Assembly (NCBI GenBank): GCA_029939635.1
Contig: JAOZSN010000175.1
Location: 1 to 5,415 of the forward strand
Source of the DNA: Deltaproteobacteria bacterium
GTDB lineage: Bacteria > Desulfobacterota > Desulfobulbia > Desulfobulbales > SURF-16
DNA: 5,415 bases
Direction: 5' to 3'
In this document: positions 1 through 5,415 of the stretch, piece after piece
Numbering within the stretch: the first letter of the stretch is position 1
Layout: each line of letters starts with the position of its first letter
Program-made: the position numbers and the translations under genes
Notes under the pieces: model-generated
The model's database searches: none
Told to the model about the DNA's origin: nothing
Seen by the model: the letters and a program-made list of their open reading frames with translations, nothing else

Positions 1-365
1 AGTTCCTCGTCCAGGTAAAAATCTTGATAAAAGGGATGAAGTTTCAGGCCCGCCAGGCCTGCTTCTTTGATCTGAGCTACTTCCTTCACCACATGCGCTG
101 AATCTGGGTGCACAGAGGCCAAGGGGATGAGTCGGTCATTGGCAAGAGTTAGTGACCAATCCAAGATTGCAGTAAAGTGGTTAGGGCGGGTAGCAATGGA
201 GCAGATTACGCTCTGTTTGATGTTGGCCCTGTCCATGGAGCGCAGCAAGTCCGCACTGCTGCCGTTCAGGGCTGCCTTGACATTGCCTATCTTCTCCAGG
301 GCCGGGATGGTGGTGGCGGCCAGTTCATCAGGAAAGGCATGGGTATGAAAATCAATATATTGCAT
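1..365 (-). CDS. Amidohydrolase-family metal-dependent hydrolase (partial, N-terminal 121 residues)
   Basis: This reading frame starts at an ATG at 363-365 and stays open to the left edge, so the C-terminal part is missing. The product begins MQYIDFHTHAFPD. The H7-x-H9 pair right after the first beta strand is the usual metal-binding motif of TIM-barrel amidohydrolases. GLKLHP at residues 106-111, followed by a QDF-like stretch, is typical of the Amidohydro_2 (ACMSD-like, PF04909) group. These enzymes use a divalent metal to hydrolyse or decarboxylate small molecules; the substrate cannot be told from this fragment. The later metal ligands (further His and Asp) would lie outside the window. 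It starts 29 bp after the AMP nucleosidase stop, with AGGGG and AGGTG purine runs upstream of the ATG, so it is probably co-transcribed with amn. A TatD-like DNase is a less likely alternative. The family call is fairly sure, the function unknown. Confidence 0.8.
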   Translation of the reverse strand, partial: MQYIDFHTHAFPDELAATTIPALEKIGNVKAALNGSSADLLRSMDRANIKQSVICSIATRPNHFTAILDWSLTLANDRLIPLASVHPDSAHVVKEVAQIKEAGLAGLKLHPFYQDFYLDEE

Positions 366-394
366 AGCACCTGGCCCCTGAAACCTGCCTTGTT

Positions 395-1210
395 CTATTC
401 GGCAACACCGCCACAAAATGGGCTGGTAAATGTATTGCTGGAAAATGCCTCTTTTCTTTTGGATATCTCTTCACAGATACGCACCCCCATCTTCAGATGC
501 TCACTGGTATAGCTATGAAAGATATCTTTTGCACTGTTCTTGCTCTTGATGCCGCCCTTGCGCAGGGGCAGGTCAGAGATGAGCATTAAGGCACCAGTGG
601 GCAGATTAAGGGCATAACCCACAGCAAACATGGTGGCGATCTCCATATCAATGGCGATAATGCGATGCTTGAGGATGTATTCGATAAATTCTTGATCAAA
701 TTCCCACATACGATAATCCGTGGTCATCATGATGCCTGAGCGGGGTGGCTTGGACATGTTTTGTTGGATGATTTGTTCACAAATGCGATTTATCTCAACA
801 CAGGGCAGGGCAGGGACATTTTTGGGGAGATAATGGATGCTAGTGCCCTCATCACGGATGGAAGCGGTGGGGATGAGAAGGTCGCCAATCTCGCATTCAT
901 CATCAATGCCGCCGCACATGCCAAGCATAAGTACTGAGTTGATATTGTCCAGGTAGGAGAGGCAGTGCATGGCAATACCAGCTGAAGGAGAACCAACTCC
1001 ATAATTGATAATGGAGATATCCCGTGTTTCATCATGAACCACCTGCCAGTAGCCAGAAATAATAGGATTCTCTGTGTGTTCGCTGAAACTTTCAATATAA
1101 CGCTGAAAATTACAGAGCAGGATGTTGGAACGAAATTCCTTTACCGATGAACCGGTATAACGCTCCAGGGTGTGACGGGCATAGCTGTCGGGGCGTAATT
1201 GTTTGGGCAT
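395..1210 (-). CDS. amn: AMP nucleosidase, short form
   Basis: The 271-residue protein is predicted to hydrolyse AMP to adenine and ribose 5-phosphate in the cytoplasm (purine salvage and adenylate control). It matches the catalytic half of E. coli Amn as I remember it: ARHTLERYTG (11-20), YGVGSPSA (70-77), LGMCGGI (96-102), GDLLIP (109-114), TTDYRMWE (163-170), AIDMEIATMF (186-195) and ISDLPL (211-216). The fold is the nucleoside phosphorylase superfamily; Asp213 sits where that family has its catalytic acid (inference). E. coli Amn is about 480 residues with an extra N-terminal regulatory domain that is nearly absent here, so this resembles the shorter AMN-like type (TIGR01721). The start at 1208-1210 is firm: an in-frame TAA lies at 1220-1222, and an AAGGA ribosome binding site precedes the ATG. 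It heads a probable two-gene unit with the amidohydrolase and diverges from pyrF. A different purine nucleosidase specificity is possible. Confidence 0.88.
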   Translation of the reverse strand: MPKQLRPDSYARHTLERYTGSSVKEFRSNILLCNFQRYIESFSEHTENPIISGYWQVVHDETRDISIINYGVGSPSAGIAMHCLSYLDNINSVLMLGMCGGIDDECEIGDLLIPTASIRDEGTSIHYLPKNVPALPCVEINRICEQIIQQNMSKPPRSGIMMTTDYRMWEFDQEFIEYILKHRIIAIDMEIATMFAVGYALNLPTGALMLISDLPLRKGGIKSKNSAKDIFHSYTSEHLKMGVRICEEISKRKEAFSSNTFTSPFCGGVAE

Positions 1211-1216
1211 GGGTTT

Positions 1217-1221
1217 TCCTT
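1217..1221 (-). promoter_or_regulatory. Ribosome binding site of amn
   Basis: On the minus strand AAGGA lies six bases before the ATG of amn. It overlaps an in-frame TAA (1220-1222), so translation cannot start further upstream and the start at 1210 is fixed. Confidence 0.75.
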
Positions 1222-1280
1222 AATACTTGGTTTCTTTAACTGTTTTGAGTAAGTTGTCTATTTTAAGTTTTTACCGTAAA

Positions 1281-1336
1281 GGCGCAGATAGCGCAAGACT
1301 TCGACAGCCCTAGCTACATGTAGACTTCGAAGTCTT
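1281..1336 (+). repeat. Inverted-repeat cluster in the pyrF leader / amn-pyrF intergenic region
   Basis: Several symmetric elements are packed in 56 bp. GCGC (1282-1285) and GCGC (1291-1294) can pair around a five-base loop. AAGACTTCGA (1295-1304) is exactly complementary to TCGAAGTCTT (1327-1336), a 10-bp stem around a 22-base loop. That loop contains most of the perfect palindrome CTACATGTAG (1314-1323). The right arm overlaps a 14-bp perfect palindrome, AGACTTCGAAGTCT (1322-1335), so the nonamer AGACTTCGA also occurs as a direct repeat (1296-1304 and 1322-1330). The element ends eight bases before the pyrF ribosome binding site. It could be a structured 5' leader, an operator for the divergent pair, or a small dispersed repeat. 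The symmetry is directly visible; the function is unknown. It lacks the long T-run of a normal terminator. Confidence 0.7.
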
Positions 1337-1343
1337 TATTCTG

Positions 1344-1348
1344 AAGGA
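1344..1348 (+). promoter_or_regulatory. Ribosome binding site of pyrF
   Basis: AAGGA lies eight bases before the pyrF ATG. An in-frame TGA at 1342-1344 rules out an upstream start, so translation begins at 1357. Confidence 0.75.
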
Positions 1349-1356
1349 TTCTCAAT

Positions 1357-2064
1357 ATGGCCAAAAACATCCCTTTAAATGAAAGAATTATTCTCGCCTT
1401 AGATGTGGCTGATCCAGCTACAGCCAAGGAATTTGTCAAAAAGACAGAGGCTAGCCTTGGCTATTACAAGGTTGGTCTGCAACTCTTTATGGCCGGTTGG
1501 TTCGATGTCGTGGACTGGATTGTTGATCGGGGCCACAAGGTGATGCTTGATCTTAAATTTTTCGATATCCCTGAGACTGTAAAACTGGCCGTGGCCCAGA
1601 TTCAGGCCCATGGTGTTTCTTTGGCCACCATTCATGGCAATGATGCCATTATAGAGGCGGCCCTAGAGGAGCGTGGTGATTTGCAACTGTTGGCCGTTAC
1701 GGTGCTTACCAGTTTTGGTGAGGAAGATCTACGTGCCATGGGCATGACCCAGTCCATTGAAGATTTGGTTTATTTTCGGGCCAAACGGGCCTTGAAGCTG
1801 GGGTGTGACGGGGTGGTTTGTTCTGGTGTTGAGGCTGCTAAGTTACGCGATGGTCTGGGCGATAAGCTGATCATGGTTACCCCCGGTATCAGGCCAGGAG
1901 CCAATATTATGGATGACAGCGATGATCAGACACGTATCATGACCGCAGGTCGTGCCATTGCTGCTGGGGCTGATCATGTTGTGGTGGGTCGTCCTATCAC
2001 CAAGGTCAGCGATCCCTTGGCGGTTATTGCGGCAATGCAGGCAGAGATTGCTGCTTTAGGTTAG
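1357..2064 (+). CDS. pyrF: Orotidine 5'-phosphate decarboxylase
   Basis: The product catalyses the last step of de novo UMP synthesis, OMP to UMP plus CO2, in the cytoplasm. It is 235 residues, the normal length for the bacterial class I enzyme, and looks intact. ALDV carries Asp16 and YYKVG carries Lys38. The signature DLKFFDIPETV (65-75) supplies the catalytic Asp65, Lys67 and Asp70 of the charged network. Phosphate-binding parts follow: VTPGIRP (174-180), DDQTR (189-193) and VVVGRPIT (208-215) with Arg212. The start is fixed by an in-frame TGA just upstream and a good AAGGA site. The gene stands alone on the plus strand, divergent from amn and convergent with pgpA, whose stop codon lies one base beyond this one. 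No other pyrimidine gene is in view. The leader contains an inverted-repeat cluster that might affect expression. Confidence 0.97.
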   Translation: MAKNIPLNERIILALDVADPATAKEFVKKTEASLGYYKVGLQLFMAGWFDVVDWIVDRGHKVMLDLKFFDIPETVKLAVAQIQAHGVSLATIHGNDAIIEAALEERGDLQLLAVTVLTSFGEEDLRAMGMTQSIEDLVYFRAKRALKLGCDGVVCSGVEAAKLRDGLGDKLIMVTPGIRPGANIMDDSDDQTRIMTAGRAIAAGADHVVVGRPITKVSDPLAVIAAMQAEIAALG

Positions 2065-2065
2065 A

Positions 2066-2524
2066 TCAACTGATGAGGCCCAGGGCGATGAGCCCTTGCA
2101 TACAGGCCAAGGTGTATATACCGGCCATAACATCATCAAGAACAATGCCAGTGCCGCCGTGCAGGTGTTTGTCCAGCCAGCCCACCGGGAAAGGTTTGAG
2201 GATATCAAAAAAACGGAAGAGGATAAAGGCCACCACAAAGGCCAGGGGGCTGAGGGGTACGGCGATGAGACCGATGAGCATGCCGATGATTTCATCAATG
2301 ACCACCAGGCCGGGGTCGGCATAATCAACGATTTTTTCAGCCATGCCAGCAGTGATAATGGCCAATAATAAAATGGCCAGTAATGCACTGTAATAATAGG
2401 TGCTTGGTAGCTGAATAAGGGCCAGGTGGAGGGGGAAGGCCACCAGGGTACCCCAGGTGCCTGGGCATCGTGGGATGTAGCCGGTGTAGAAGCCCGTGGC
2501 AATGGCCATTACCACCCTATCCAT
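2066..2524 (-). CDS. pgpA: Phosphatidylglycerophosphatase A
   Basis: This 152-residue inner-membrane protein is predicted to remove the phosphate from phosphatidylglycerol phosphate, giving phosphatidylglycerol. The PgpA (PF04608) motifs appear in order: YTGYIPRCPGTWGTL (13-27), DPGLVVIDEIIGM (70-82), FRFFDILKPFPVGWLD (103-118) and GGTGIVLDDVMAGI (123-136). The Asp/Glu residues of the IDE and LDD blocks probably bind Mg2+. Hydrophobic segments at about 43-60, 83-108 and 137-151 are likely membrane spans. The first ATG (2522-2524) overlaps the larC end by eight bases and has only a weak GAAG upstream. Met6 (2507-2509) is preceded by AGGG at five-base spacing and may be the true start, giving 147 residues. 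Either way all motifs are kept. It is the last gene of the def-fmt-larC-pgpA unit; its stop lies one base from that of convergent pyrF. Confidence 0.93.
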   Translation of the reverse strand: MDRVVMAIATGFYTGYIPRCPGTWGTLVAFPLHLALIQLPSTYYYSALLAILLLAIITAGMAEKIVDYADPGLVVIDEIIGMLIGLIAVPLSPLAFVVAFILFRFFDILKPFPVGWLDKHLHGGTGIVLDDVMAGIYTLACMQGLIALGLIS

Positions 2525-3674
2525 GTCTTTTTACTTCATCATAGATTTCTTGCAGGGGGACATCCTGTTCCTTGGCCAGGCGGCAGCATTCTTCATATTC
2601 TGGATATATTTTGTTGCCCTCGGGCGTCTGTACCTCTTTGGCCTCCATCTCACCATAGCTGGTTTCTATTAGTACCTGACGGCGGGGCAGGGTGAGACGT
2701 TGTTCTCGACGAAAACGCAGGCCAATGGCGGTGGTTTCGCTGAGAATGATCTCTTTACATCTCTGACCATGGGCTGGGTTGGCAATAACACGTAATAAGA
2801 AGCCAGGTCGTCCTTTTTTCATCTGTATGGGGATGAGGCTGACATCTAGGGCGCGGGCGGTAAAGAGTTTCTCTGAGAGCCACGGGAAAGACTCTGGTGA
2901 CCAGTCGTCAAGGTGGCAGTCAATGACCTCCACCTCCTGGCATTCATCTACCTTCTGTTCCTGGCCGATGATGAGGCGCAGCAGGTTAGGGCGACCATCC
3001 TCAAAGAGATGGTTGCCGGAGCCATAGCCTTTTTTCTCAAGCAGTAATGGCGGCAAAGGGCCTATCGTTTCGGCCAGGGCCTTAATGATTGCTGCACCCG
3101 TTGGGGTGATCATTTCCTGTTGCAAATCAACACCATATACCTCCATATCTTGACATAATTCTACCACTGCCGGGGCAGGCAGGGGTAACTTGCCATGGGC
3201 ACATTCTACAAAGCCGTGGGGCATGGGCAGGGGTGAGGCCACCAGCCGGTCGATATCAAAAAAAGCAAAGCCAATGGCGGCACCGACAATATCAAGGATG
3301 GCGTCAATTGCTCCCACCTCATGGAAGTGGATATTTTCTACTGCAGTACCATGGACTCGTGCCTCTGCTGCAGCCAGTTCGGCAAAGACCGCCAGACTGT
3401 TATCCTTGATATCGATATCAAGGGCTGAGTTGCTAATGATGGCGCTTATGTCAGCTAAATTACGGTGGGGCTGGTCGTGATCAAGCTCGATATGCACCTT
3501 GGTGCAGGCCAGCCCATTGAGGGTGAGCTGTTTGCTGGAGATGGAATAGTCGTGCAGCTTAAGCAAGGCCAGTTGCTCCTGCAGGTGGTCAAAGGGCATA
3601 CCAGCATCCAGCAGGCTGCCTAGGAGCATGTCGCCGCTGATACCGGCAAAACAGTCGAGATAGGCGGTGGTCAT
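2517..3674 (-). CDS. larC: Nickel pincer cofactor biosynthesis protein LarC
   Basis: LarC is the nickel insertase that uses CTP to put Ni into pyridinium-3,5-bisthiocarboxylic acid mononucleotide, the pincer cofactor of lactate racemase LarA and related isomerases. The 385-residue frame carries the family blocks (TIGR00299/DUF111) in order: DCFAGISGDM (7-16), HFHEVGAIDAILDIVG (116-131), AHGKLPLPAPA (159-169), ITPTGAAI (189-196), GYGSG (216-220), CHLDDWSPE (253-261), ALDVSLIPIQMKKGRPG (275-291), ETTAIGLR (313-320) and KIYPEYEE (355-362). N- and C-terminal parts form one continuous frame, unlike Lactiplantibacillus plantarum, where larC1 and larC2 are joined by a programmed frameshift. An AGGTGA ribosome binding site lies inside the fmt end. 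The start overlaps the fmt stop as ATGA, so translation is probably coupled. No larA, larB or larE is in view, so the client enzyme is unknown. Confidence 0.93.
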   Translation of the reverse strand: MTTAYLDCFAGISGDMLLGSLLDAGMPFDHLQEQLALLKLHDYSISSKQLTLNGLACTKVHIELDHDQPHRNLADISAIISNSALDIDIKDNSLAVFAELAAAEARVHGTAVENIHFHEVGAIDAILDIVGAAIGFAFFDIDRLVASPLPMPHGFVECAHGKLPLPAPAVVELCQDMEVYGVDLQQEMITPTGAAIIKALAETIGPLPPLLLEKKGYGSGNHLFEDGRPNLLRLIIGQEQKVDECQEVEVIDCHLDDWSPESFPWLSEKLFTARALDVSLIPIQMKKGRPGFLLRVIANPAHGQRCKEIILSETTAIGLRFRREQRLTLPRRQVLIETSYGEMEAKEVQTPEGNKIYPEYEECCRLAKEQDVPLQEIYDEVKRHG

Positions 3675-4612
3675 TTTAGGTAATCACCTGGAGTGAGTTT
3701 ATAGCCACGCAGAAAGGCATCCACGGCCATACGTTTCTTGCCTTGGGCTTGGATCTCAGAGATTTTAAGGCCACCATCACCCGTGGCTATGACCATGCCA
3801 TCTTTTTCCGCAGTTATAATCGTACCAGGAGGAGCAGAACTTGCAGTTTCAACAACCTCGGGGCAGAAGGGATAGAGCCAGGTATCATTATGGCTGGTCT
3901 TGGCCTTGGGCCATGGATCTAGACCACGGATCTGGCAACTGATTTCCTGGGCTGGTCGCGACCAGTCAATGGCTGATTCTTCCTTGCTGAGCATGGGGGC
4001 CTCTGTGGCCTGGGAATCGTCCTGCTTAATGGGGGGGAGTTTGTCCTGCTGGAGCAGATCCAAGGCCTGGTTTAACAAGGTGCCGCCTAGTTTCGCCATT
4101 TTAACGGCCAGGCTGGCAGAGGTGTCATGGGGCTCAACGGCTAGAGAACCGGGAAGTAGGATGTCTCCAGTGTCCATGCCTTCATCAAGCTGCATGATGG
4201 TGATGCCGGTTTCTGACTCGCCTTGCAAGATGGCACGTTGTACCGGTGCTGCTCCTCGGTATTTAGGGAGTAAAGAGCCATGGACATTGATAGTGCCTAA
4301 GGGGGGCAGTTCGAGTAAACTGCCAGGTAAGATACGGCCATAGGCCGTGACCACAATGAGATCTGGGTTGTATGCCTTCAGCTCGGCCAGAAACTCAGTA
4401 GTGCGAATTTTAGTGGGTTGCAGCACAGGGATACCATGTTGTTCGGCCAAAACCTTAACCGGTGGCGGCAGCAGTTTGCGGCCACGCCCTTTGGGTCTGT
4501 CAGGCTGGCAGATGACGGCCACAACAGTTTCGTCACGATCAAGCAGGGTCTGCAAACTAGGGACAGCAAATTCCGGTGTCCCCATGAATATGATGTTGTT
4601 AAATGGCGGCAT
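3671..4612 (-). CDS. fmt: Methionyl-tRNA formyltransferase
   Basis: Fmt transfers a formyl group from 10-formyltetrahydrofolate to the amino group of initiator Met-tRNA in the cytoplasm. The 313-residue length is typical. The N-terminal formyltransferase fold shows FMGTPEFAVPSL (9-20), QPDRPKGRGRKL (36-47), INVHGSLLPKYRGAAP (108-123) with catalytic Asn109 and His111, and QLDEGMDTGDIL (141-152) with Asp147. The C-terminal OB-like tRNA-binding domain (about 208-310) shows IRGLDPWPKA (228-237), EIQAQGKKRM (286-295) and FLRG (300-303). The protein appears intact. The ATG at 4610-4612 is set by an in-frame TAA eight codons upstream with no ATG, GTG or TTG codon between, yet the leader has no Shine-Dalgarno sequence and is AT- and pyrimidine-rich. 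It lies 56 bp after def and overlaps larC by four bases. Confidence 0.97.
   Translation of the reverse strand: MPPFNNIIFMGTPEFAVPSLQTLLDRDETVVAVICQPDRPKGRGRKLLPPPVKVLAEQHGIPVLQPTKIRTTEFLAELKAYNPDLIVVTAYGRILPGSLLELPPLGTINVHGSLLPKYRGAAPVQRAILQGESETGITIMQLDEGMDTGDILLPGSLAVEPHDTSASLAVKMAKLGGTLLNQALDLLQQDKLPPIKQDDSQATEAPMLSKEESAIDWSRPAQEISCQIRGLDPWPKAKTSHNDTWLYPFCPEVVETASSAPPGTIITAEKDGMVIATGDGGLKISEIQAQGKKRMAVDAFLRGYKLTPGDYLK
3684..3689 (-). promoter_or_regulatory. Ribosome binding site of larC inside the fmt 3' end
   Basis: AGGTGA on the minus strand is a full six-base match to the anti-Shine-Dalgarno core and sits nine bases before the larC ATG, within the last codons of fmt. Its AGGT can pair with ACCT four bases downstream (3678-3689), a weak 4-bp hairpin that translating ribosomes finishing fmt would open. 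Confidence 0.65.
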
Positions 4613-4668
4613 AAATTGAAGAATATGAATAAATTAAGAAGATATAGAGAATCACACCATATACTTCT

Positions 4669-5190
4669 CTATTTCGACATGTTCACGAGCTCATGGAGTT
4701 GTTTTTTTCGTTTTTTCTTATATAAGGCCCGTTTCAAGCGACTTAGATGGTCTATAAACAGGATGCCGTGCAGGTGATCCACCTCATGTTGGATGACACG
4801 GGCAAACCAGTCTTCAGCCTCAAATTCTATGGGGTCGCCCTGGGCATTTTGGGCCTTTACCTTGACGTGGGCGAAACGACTGACGTTGGCCGAGAGATCA
4901 ACTACGCTAAGGCAGCCCTCTTCATCCACCACTGAGCCTTCGCCCTCACTGATCTCTGGGTTGATGAGTACAATGAGCTGGCGCTCCTCGTCCTTGGGAT
5001 GAAGATCAATCACCACCAGCTGTTTATTTACTCCCACCTGGGGGGCAGCCAGGCCGATGCCGGGGGCGTCATACATCGTTTCAGCCATATTTTTGATCAA
5101 TTCATGCAGCTCATTATTGAACTCTGAAATTGGTTCCGTTTCTTTACGAAGGGCAGGATTGGGATATTTAAGTATTTCCAGCAGGGCCAT
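4669..5190 (-). CDS. def: Peptide deformylase
   Basis: Def removes the N-formyl group from the first methionine of new proteins at the ribosome exit. The 173-residue protein has all three signature blocks: GIGLAAPQVG (44-53), EEGCLSV (90-96) with the metal ligand Cys93, and QHEVDHLHG (134-142) with ligands His135 and His139 and catalytic Glu136. The metal is normally Fe2+. The tail from about 150 is rich in Lys and Arg (LKRALYKKKRKK), as often seen in this family, where the C-terminal helix contacts the ribosome. The ATG at 5188-5190 is fixed because an in-frame TAA lies two codons upstream (5197-5199), and MALLEILKYP is the normal family start. No Shine-Dalgarno sequence precedes it. It is the first clear gene of the def-fmt-larC-pgpA unit, 101 bp after the receiver-domain gene. 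Confidence 0.97.
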   Translation of the reverse strand: MALLEILKYPNPALRKETEPISEFNNELHELIKNMAETMYDAPGIGLAAPQVGVNKQLVVIDLHPKDEERQLIVLINPEISEGEGSVVDEEGCLSVVDLSANVSRFAHVKVKAQNAQGDPIEFEAEDWFARVIQHEVDHLHGILFIDHLSRLKRALYKKKRKKQLHELVNMSK

Positions 5191-5193
5191 GGG

Positions 5194-5221
5194 ATTTTAT
5201 ATGGAAAATGTGAAATGTAAA
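5194..5221 (-). promoter_or_regulatory. Possible promoter close to the def start
   Basis: On the minus strand TTTACA (5216-5221), a 16-base spacer and TAAAAT (5194-5199) each differ by one base from the sigma-70 consensus hexamers. An overlapping TATAAA (5196-5201) is an alternative -10. Either would put the transcription start at or very near the def ATG, giving a nearly leaderless message, in keeping with the missing ribosome binding site. This AT-rich tract could match by chance, and transcription might instead read through from the receiver gene. Confidence 0.3.
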
Positions 5222-5291
5222 ATTGCTTGATAGATAGACCTCTCTATAGCAGAAAGGGGGAGGTGTTGCCACTGTTAGCTGTAGGTGATTT

Positions 5292-5415
5292 TTAGAGGAG
5301 CAATTTCTCGATGGTCTTCAGGAGCTCCTGTCGTTTGAATGGCTTCTCTAAGAAATGGTTAATTCCTGCCTCTAGGGCAGCATGTTTTTCTTGGGCTGAT
5401 TGCTCTGTGGTTACA
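5292..5415 (-). CDS. Response-regulator receiver domain, C-terminal end (partial)
   Basis: The frame enters from the right edge and ends at a TAA (5292-5294), giving 41 visible residues that begin VTTEQSAQEKHAALEAG. This reads as the last part of a CheY-like receiver domain: the VTTE stretch holds the conserved Ser/Thr after beta strand 4, AALEAGINHFLEKPF contains the conserved lysine of the K-P-F motif, and RQELLKTIEKLLL is the final helix. The stop comes about 15 residues after KPF with no output domain, so the gene is either a stand-alone CheY-type regulator or a larger protein, such as a hybrid histidine kinase, with a C-terminal receiver. The phospho-acceptor Asp lies outside the window. 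It is upstream of def on the same strand with a 101-bp gap, and no clear terminator separates them. The domain call is good; the protein type is undecided. Confidence 0.8.
   Translation of the reverse strand, partial: VTTEQSAQEKHAALEAGINHFLEKPFKRQELLKTIEKLLL

Noticed and set aside
177..512. Plus-strand open frame across the amn/amidohydrolase junction
   Set aside because: It is antisense to two well-supported minus-strand genes, shows no recognisable domain and has low-complexity shadow composition.
1236..1264. Possible pyrF promoter TTAACT-N17-TATTTT
   Set aside because: Each hexamer matches the consensus at only four of six positions in an AT-rich stretch, so I could not support it over chance.
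2082..2096. AGGGC/GCCCT hairpin just after pyrF as a bidirectional terminator
   Set aside because: The stem is only five pairs, it lies inside pgpA codons, and there is no T-tract on either strand.
2056..2502. 148-codon minus-strand frame overlapping pgpA
   Set aside because: It is a frame-shifted shadow of pgpA, rich in Trp, Pro and Ser, while the neighbouring frame encodes all PgpA motifs.
3900..4343. 147-codon plus-strand open frame inside fmt
   Set aside because: It is the antisense shadow of fmt, which has every expected motif; the translated product is rich in Ser, Gly and Arg with no family resemblance.
4613..4668. Imperfect inverted repeat AGAAGATAT / ATATACTTCT between fmt and def
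   Set aside because: It needs a bulge, is AT-rich and has no supporting context. It is likely chance in an AT-rich gap.
5238..5264. Hairpin between ACCTC and GAGGT in the gap between the receiver gene and def
   Set aside because: The extension beyond five pairs relies on G-T pairs in the plus-strand sense, which become A-C mismatches in the minus-strand transcript, and no T-run follows. It is not a credible terminator for the receiver gene.

Overview
The window looks like ordinary chromosome from a Gram-negative, probably anaerobic bacterium. By eye the base composition is fairly balanced, and every complete gene belongs to a widespread housekeeping or cofactor family. The gene set (a compact AMP nucleosidase, PyrF, and a def-fmt-larC-pgpA cluster beside a receiver-domain gene) and the protein flavour fit a sulfate-reducing deltaproteobacterium (Desulfobacterota, perhaps a Desulfotalea/Desulfobulbaceae relative). 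That placement is inference from pattern memory, not a search result.

Layout. Left part, minus strand: a short-form AMP nucleosidase (395-1210), followed 29 bp downstream by the N-terminal 121 residues of a metal-dependent amidohydrolase that runs off the left edge (1-365). A 146-bp divergent intergenic region (1211-1356) separates amn from pyrF on the plus strand (1357-2064). It carries an inverted-repeat-rich element just before the pyrF ribosome binding site. PyrF ends one base from the stop codon of the convergent pgpA.

Right part, minus strand, in transcription order: the C-terminal end of a response-regulator receiver domain entering from the right edge (5292-5415), a 101-bp gap, then def (4669-5190), fmt (3671-4612), larC (2517-3674) and pgpA (2066-2524). 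The 56-bp def-fmt gap, the 4-base fmt/larC overlap and the 8-base larC/pgpA overlap point to one operon.

How the genes work together. Fmt formylates initiator Met-tRNA and Def removes the formyl group from nascent proteins, a classic pairing. LarC inserts nickel into the pincer cofactor of LarA-type enzymes. PgpA dephosphorylates phosphatidylglycerophosphate in phospholipid synthesis. These last two have no direct pathway link to Def/Fmt and are probably co-transcribed for convenience. On the left, Amn splits AMP to adenine and ribose 5-phosphate, and PyrF makes UMP, so the divergent pair both touch nucleotide metabolism.

I saw no tRNA, rRNA, CRISPR array, insertion sequence, phage gene or convincing rho-independent terminator. 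I found no clearly new biological system. The points most worth a second look are the structured leader before pyrF, the absence of Shine-Dalgarno sequences before def and fmt, and the uninterrupted larC inside a translation-initiation operon.
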